From the NCBI GenBank assembly GCA_964605775.1, contig CAZSDU010000023.1, positions 1 to 44,608 of the forward strand: a stretch of DNA of 44,608 nt, written 5' to 3'. This stretch comes from CAZSDU01 sp964605775 (GTDB lineage: Bacteria; Bacteroidota; Bacteroidia; Bacteroidales; FEN-979). The notes beneath the pieces are model-generated. The model was given only the letters and a program-made list of their open reading frames with translations, had not been told where the DNA came from and searched no databases. The position numbers were made by a program, and so were the translations under genes. Positions 40,616 through 44,608 of the stretch are shown here, piece by piece (within the stretch, counting starts at the first letter, position 1; each line of letters opens with the position of its first letter).

Positions 40616-41422
40616 ATGGTGAATTTCAAACAGATCTTATCCGATCAAAAGGAAGAGTTAAGCAAATTGAATCTCGGTTCGTTGATCTCACGAGAGGCGG
40701 AAGAACTTTGGAAAAAAGAGAGCGGTTTGATACGGATCATCAAAGGGGAAGATCCCATTTCTTAAGCCCGCGACCTGTTCTATTCGATTATCAACCACGA
40801 CATCCTTTACCAGCATAAAATCAACCATACAAGAGCCTTTAAGGATCTGTCCGTGTTTTTGGTCTTAAACACAGACAAGGAGATCAGCTAAAACCGGCTT
40901 AAGAACATTTTCTCCCTGGGGAGCGCCCATACGGTGCGTAATTACGTTGACTTTCTTGAAGAAGCTTATCTTATTTCCACCATCGGAAAGTTTTCATTCA
41001 AGCATCAGGAAACTCTCCGATACCGGAAATCCTATGTCATTGATATCGCATTTTACCAGTCACTCATGCCTGCTGGTTCACCAAACACAGGATTTATCAT
41101 TGAAACCCTGGTATTTCAGGATCTCTTCCGCTTCAGGCAAACACTGGGAATAGAACTATTTTATTACAAGGGAAAACGTGAGGTTGATTTTGTTGTAAAA
41201 CGTCCAGATGGCAGCCTGAAACTCATTCAGGTTTGCCAGGATCTTATGGCGCCGGGAACCATGAACAGGGAAATGAATGGCTTGCTTGAAGCTTCCGAAA
41301 TTCTTCATTGTGATGATCTTACTATTATCAATGACCAACTGGACGAAATTAAAACCATAGAGAATAAAAAGATCAGGTTCGTGCCTATGATTGACTGGTT
41401 AAGCCGTGGTGAAGTATTATGA
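40616..41422 (+). pseudogene. Decayed AAA/DUF4143 ATPase gene (internal deletion and two stops)
   Basis: One frame can be followed from the ATG at 40616 to the TGA at 41420-41422. The first ~45 codons (ILSDQKEELSKLNLGSLISR, LIRIIKG) are the typical start of this ATPase family, just before the P-loop. The P-loop and the rest of the AAA core (roughly 150-200 residues) are missing, and the frame resumes in the DUF4143 part (ARDLFYSIINHDILY, SAHTVRNYVDFLEEAYLI, then EVDFVVKRPDGSLKLIQVC). TAA stops interrupt it at 40763-40765 and 40889-40891. The 3' part (from 40934) still looks like intact coding sequence, so decay is recent. It may be a truncated duplicate of such an ATPase gene elsewhere. Confidence 0.85.
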
Positions 41423-41520
41423 AACAAAAAATCGCCCCTGCTGCCGATATGGCTAAAGACAAATCACCCCCACCCCCTTCCCCTGAGAAGAAAGGTCATA
41501 GACATAATAACAATGATTAA
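41419..41520 (+). CDS. Tiny reading frame, copy B (33 codons)
   Basis: ATG at 41419 overlaps the TGA of the decayed ATPase gene (ATGA), and the frame ends at TAA 41518-41520. The product starts MKQKIAPAADMAKDKSPPPP and ends KKGHRHNNND. Compared with copy A, five of about eleven codon differences are synonymous third-position changes, which suggests a coding past. It is hydrophilic, with a basic/His-Asn tail. No known family is recognised. It may be a real small protein, or the conserved tail of a repeat element. Confidence 0.4.
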   Translation: MKQKIAPAADMAKDKSPPPPSPEKKGHRHNNND

Positions 41521-41535
41521 CACATTTCATAGAAC
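41422..41535. repeat. 110-bp imperfect direct repeat, copy B
   Basis: Partner of 40435-40543. The match starts at AAACAAAAAATCG and ends at CATTTCATAGAAC. Upstream the copies have unrelated sequence, so the left boundary is sharp. No terminal inverted repeats or transposase are seen. From 41536 to 41658 I see no gene, only AT-rich sequence with a short palindrome (AAACATGTT). Confidence 0.8.
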
Positions 41536-41658
41536 TTGCAGACCCAGATGAAGATTATCTGCAGAAACAAAAATGATTCGGGACAAGTGAAAAATAATTA
41601 CATGGGAAACATGTTCGAAATGTTGCTTAATCAACCATTAATTGCACTTATTAATGAT

Positions 41659-42849
41659 TTATGAAAAATATTTTGACATTACCCTTTTTGCACCAAATGC
41701 ATTGGGATTAATTTTTAAAGCTTTGGAAGCAAAGTCAATTGCATTCTGCTGTTTATTGCTAAGCATATTCAATACAGCTAACCCGGAATATGTAATATAA
41801 TCCGAAGGATCCAGCCTCATAGCCACTTCAAATGCCTGTTCAGCTTCGGGAATGAACTCGGGAATATCATATAATTCAATGTATTCCAGCAATCCGGTTC
41901 CAACACTGCATTGGCTTAACTTTTTCAACTCCCTGCTCTGTGCATTATAGGTGGCCATAATAAAAGCGGGAACGTGACCTATCAGCTTCCTTTCTCTTAA
42001 TTCGATCCCCACATTATACTGGAAAGATGAAAAGTGCATTTGTTCTGATAGCAGGTCAACCTCTACACCTATACTTTTTGCAAAATAATGTATGATTTTT
42101 ACTGGCTCTTCTTTTAACATCTCAAAGGATTGTCCGGCTTTCTCCCATTCACCCAACCTGAAGAAACATTCCGCCTGGCATCCGTAAATGATAAAGGCTT
42201 CTTCGACGGTTATAGGAAATGGATAAACGAGCAATAGATTATGGATTGTTTTAAGTACACCTTCAAAATAGTTGCTAATTTTTGTCCTCAGCCCCAAAAT
42301 GATTTCAGGATAAACCTCCTTTTTGATAGAAGGCAATATCTTAAAATAATTGTCCGCAGTTTCTTTATCCGGTTGATCAATATTTACCGTAATAGCCAGA
42401 TAGAAAAGTAACAGTGATTGGTAAAAGTCATCCCCAAGTTCCTTTAAATTCACTGTATCTAAAATATCCCGGCTAACCTCTTTTAAAATATTGAAACCTC
42501 CGCGGTCTTTCCGGATACTGGTCAGAAATATTTTTAAAAATGAGGTTTCCGGAATCTGTGCATCATCGATCGGAAATGAAAATAATGCAGATATCATACC
42601 CATCATTTTGAGTTGACTTTGACCACCGGATTTTCTGAATTGACCTAAATTAGGAAAATCCCGAAAAAACTCTCCGTTTTGGAATCGTCTCAATAATTTT
42701 ACATACTGGTTTGGCGACCAATCCAGGAATCCCTCCTTACTGACTAACTTCTCAAATTCCTTAAGAAGTATAATGTATTCATGATTCCCGGATGCAGCTT
42801 TTAAAGCATCATCAAGAGCGACATTGACTGATTGAATGGAAGTGAGCAT
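41659..42849 (-). CDS. Helical protein with C-terminal TPR-like repeats, unknown function
   Basis: This is a 396-residue protein without signal peptide. It looks largely alpha-helical. The last ~90 residues have TPR-like pairs: EAEQAFEVAMRLDPSDYITY then NAIDFASKALKINPNAFGAK. The centre has another helical repeat-like region (AFIIYGCQAECFFRLGEWEKAG). No catalytic motif is seen. It is the last gene of the three-gene set and starts 2 bp after the stop of the preceding gene, so it is probably translated as part of one operon. A scaffold or partner role for the two upstream proteins is a reasonable inference. Confidence 0.75.
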   Translation of the reverse strand: MLTSIQSVNVALDDALKAASGNHEYIILLKEFEKLVSKEGFLDWSPNQYVKLLRRFQNGEFFRDFPNLGQFRKSGGQSQLKMMGMISALFSFPIDDAQIPETSFLKIFLTSIRKDRGGFNILKEVSRDILDTVNLKELGDDFYQSLLLFYLAITVNIDQPDKETADNYFKILPSIKKEVYPEIILGLRTKISNYFEGVLKTIHNLLLVYPFPITVEEAFIIYGCQAECFFRLGEWEKAGQSFEMLKEEPVKIIHYFAKSIGVEVDLLSEQMHFSSFQYNVGIELRERKLIGHVPAFIMATYNAQSRELKKLSQCSVGTGLLEYIELYDIPEFIPEAEQAFEVAMRLDPSDYITYSGLAVLNMLSNKQQNAIDFASKALKINPNAFGAKRVMSKYFS

Positions 42850-42851
42850 GG

Positions 42852-43853
42852 TTATTTTTCGAGATATTTTTTATAATTGTCGCGCGTCAGACCCGACAGC
42901 CTGAATTTTTCTAATTCGCCGATATCCTCTTTTGTCATAAACTGCTTACGACGCTGACGATAAAGTCGCATCAGTAATGGATCTTCCTGAATGGTTTTAA
43001 TAAGGGAAGTTAATTGCTCATCAAGAAGCGTATATACAATACGCAGATTGACATTGTTATATACTACCTCATAGAATTCCGTATTCCTTTGTCTTGCGTA
43101 CCTCAGGTACCATGAAATAAATAACTTTTGTTCAATGATGTCATCCAATAGGCCTGAAACGGTACCCCTCCCTTCATAATGATAATATTTTCCACCCTTA
43201 GGATCATTTTCAATGGTCACGCGGTTGTAAATGTTGGTTTGCAAAGCCCTTGGCCTCCGTAATTCAACATCTGCCTTACAACCCTGATAATAAGCATCAA
43301 AGTAATTCAATATTTCGTAAATCTTTGATTCATACCAGAAATATTTCACTGTGTCACCAATATAATGTTTAAACCATGAAATCTGTTCATGCAATGAGTC
43401 TGGCATCACTTCCTCTTTCTCAGGATCCCGGGATCTAATTCTCACAGGGCATATAATTATTATATTTTTGTTGATAAAACAATGTTGAACCTTTTCAATT
43501 CCTTCAGAATGTCCATTAACATTTAGTGCATCCCTGGTTATTACCTTGTTTATTTCCAAAACCGCAGAAAACACAGCCCGATGAAAGTTGGTTTTCCACT
43601 CTTCCTTATCTTTGCCATTTAATGATTGGGTATAACTTCCTGATGGGTTTCGATAAAGAATTGAATAATCATCAGTGCAATAAGCCATTGCCAGAAAAAT
43701 GCAGTAATCCATTTTCGCCTTCTGCAAATCTGTCGGATTAATTTGGGTAAAGCAAAACTGTGATAGCAATCCCAAAATAACAGAAGCAATTAAATGATAT
43801 TTATTTGATATCTCAGCGTTTAAATTGTTCTTGTAATTCAATTGGTTCTGCAT
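42852..43853 (-). CDS. Protein of unknown function with an N-terminal hydrophobic segment
   Basis: This is a 333-residue protein. Residues ~19-38 (YHLIASVILGLLSQFCFTQI) look like a signal peptide or signal anchor, preceded by a polar 18-residue extension. The remainder is charged and rich in Tyr, Lys and Arg, with no motif I recognise. The start overlaps the membrane-protein gene by 41 bp; a later start would lose the hydrophobic segment, so the long form is kept. Next to a membrane protein and a TPR protein, it could be a component of a membrane-associated complex. Function unknown. Confidence 0.7.
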   Translation of the reverse strand: MQNQLNYKNNLNAEISNKYHLIASVILGLLSQFCFTQINPTDLQKAKMDYCIFLAMAYCTDDYSILYRNPSGSYTQSLNGKDKEEWKTNFHRAVFSAVLEINKVITRDALNVNGHSEGIEKVQHCFINKNIIIICPVRIRSRDPEKEEVMPDSLHEQISWFKHYIGDTVKYFWYESKIYEILNYFDAYYQGCKADVELRRPRALQTNIYNRVTIENDPKGGKYYHYEGRGTVSGLLDDIIEQKLFISWYLRYARQRNTEFYEVVYNNVNLRIVYTLLDEQLTSLIKTIQEDPLLMRLYRQRRKQFMTKEDIGELEKFRLSGLTRDNYKKYLEK

Positions 43854-44541
43854 GAATATCCTCTTTGGTGATTTTTAGGGAATTCTTTAAGTTCCCATTC
43901 GCAAGATCTTCCTGAAAATTCTGAAGTTTACCATATTGAAAAAACACACCAATTATTCCTAAGAGAAGGATTAAAATTGAATACAAAAATACCGTGGTTT
44001 CAAGATTATAAAAACTTATTGCTTGATCATTGAGATAAAATAAAAAACTAAACTTTTCAGGATGCATAAAAAGAAGGAATAGAGAAGAAATAATTAAATA
44101 TGCTCCATTAAAAGAAGTTCCAAGAATGATGACTAATTTTTGAAAATACAGGGCAATAATTCCACCAAGAATTGCTGCAATAATAATAACGGTGATATTT
44201 GGAGGCATCTGGAAAAGCAAGTTTAACAATACCATACTTATTCCTCCAACAGAAGCGCCCATTAAAAAAACAGACACATAATAGAAAAGCACGACTAATT
44301 CAGCCATAATTCCGCCTCCAATGAGAGCTCCAACAAAAGCAGGAATTTCATTCTTTCCTATCAGTCCACCAATGAGAAATCCCAAAGCTGCACCAATAAG
44401 AAAGCCAAATAGTGCCATTATGGCTTTAAAAAATCGGTATCCATAAAAACATTGAAAGATTCCAAACACTAGGAATAATAGTACAAAAAGGAATTTGTAT
44501 TCGGAAAATGAAGATCTAAGTATAATGGCAATGAGTGTCAT
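43813..44541 (-). CDS. TMEM198/DUF4203-like multi-spanning membrane protein
   Basis: This 242-residue protein has about seven or eight hydrophobic segments. Glycine-rich stretches (GFLIGAALGFLIGGLIG, GALIGGGIMAEL) resemble the DUF4203/TMEM198 domain found in eukaryotes and bacteria. The C-terminus is a soluble charged tail. Function of bacterial members is unknown. It heads the three-gene operon. No TAnnTTTG promoter is visible in the 67 bp left before the window end. Confidence 0.75.
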   Translation of the reverse strand: MTLIAIILRSSFSEYKFLFVLLFLVFGIFQCFYGYRFFKAIMALFGFLIGAALGFLIGGLIGKNEIPAFVGALIGGGIMAELVVLFYYVSVFLMGASVGGISMVLLNLLFQMPPNITVIIIAAILGGIIALYFQKLVIILGTSFNGAYLIISSLFLLFMHPEKFSFLFYLNDQAISFYNLETTVFLYSILILLLGIIGVFFQYGKLQNFQEDLANGNLKNSLKITKEDIHAEPIELQEQFKR

Positions 44542-44560
44542 ACTGCTAAGATTAAAAAAT

Positions 44561-44590
44561 GAAGCTCCCCGCCGCAGAGCAGCGGGGTAT
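44561..44590. repeat. GC-rich hairpin at the window edge
   Basis: CCCCGC (44567-44572) and GCGGGG (44582-44587) form a 6-bp GC stem with a 9-nt loop. On the minus strand it is followed by a TCATTTTTT run, so it could terminate a minus-strand gene located beyond the window. Alternatively it is an interspersed REP-like hairpin. Surroundings are very AT-rich, making it stand out. Confidence 0.45.
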
Positions 44591-44608
44591 CTTAAAACAA
44601 TGCTAACT

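Noticed and set aside
40435..41535. Direct repeats plus decayed gene considered as a composite transposon
   Set aside because: No transposase, no terminal inverted repeats and no target-site duplication could be seen; the repeat also shows coding-like substitutions.

Overview
The window is from a member of the Bacteroidota, most likely an uncultured anaerobic or sediment-type lineage. The signs are two secreted proteins with C-terminal type IX secretion (T9SS) sorting domains, many promoters of the Bacteroidota type (-33 TTTG, -7 TAnnTTTG), few recognisable Shine-Dalgarno sequences, an atpD-atpC pair with a very short epsilon subunit, and short interspersed repeats typical of this phylum. The species cannot be named from the sequence.

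Layout. (1) 1-909: 3' end of a T9SS-exported protein. (2) 888-16599: a purine/hydantoin catabolism region. On the minus strand it holds a YgfK-like Fe-S/flavin oxidoreductase, two fold-type-II PLP enzymes, a 2Fe-2S/molybdopterin hydroxylase of the xanthine dehydrogenase family, a small acidic protein, an SsnA-like amidohydrolase and a dihydropyrimidinase/hydantoinase. A guanine deaminase diverges from it on the plus strand. A single-polypeptide restriction-modification gene (3630-6821) splits the minus-strand set in two. (3) 16720-22315: M16C metalloprotease, GT22-like glycosyltransferase, and a membrane protein coupled to a small HTH protein. (4) 22338-29478: terminator, tRNA-Phe(GAA), coaX, outer-membrane protein, lptC, PpiD-like foldase, then the convergent atpD-atpC-PKD lipoprotein operon. 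(5) 29591-36229: M23/LysM peptidase, secreted Pro/Lys-rich protein, lspA, DksA-like protein, ileS, nitroreductase, PspC protein. (6) 36327-41520: accessory region with a PAS protein, a secreted endonuclease I, two ATPases, a decayed AAA/DUF4143 gene and a duplicated tiny reading frame. (7) 41659-44541: a three-gene operon of unknown function.

How the genes may work together. Guanine deaminase makes xanthine. The Mo hydroxylase and YgfK-like protein would oxidise or reduce purine intermediates. SsnA and the hydantoinase would deaminate or open rings. The two PLP enzymes could finish the pathway by beta-elimination or replacement, the step given to YgeX in the related enterobacterial cluster. 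The family assignments are strong; the pathway order and the PLP role are inference.

The most unusual sequence-level feature is that at least four genes in the first 16 kb (ssnA-like, the restriction gene, the Mo hydroxylase, the ThrC-like gene) carry short palindromic or tandem repeats inserted in frame. The other notable region is 40.3-41.6 kb, where an imperfect 110-bp repeat with coding-like substitutions flanks a decayed ATPase gene.
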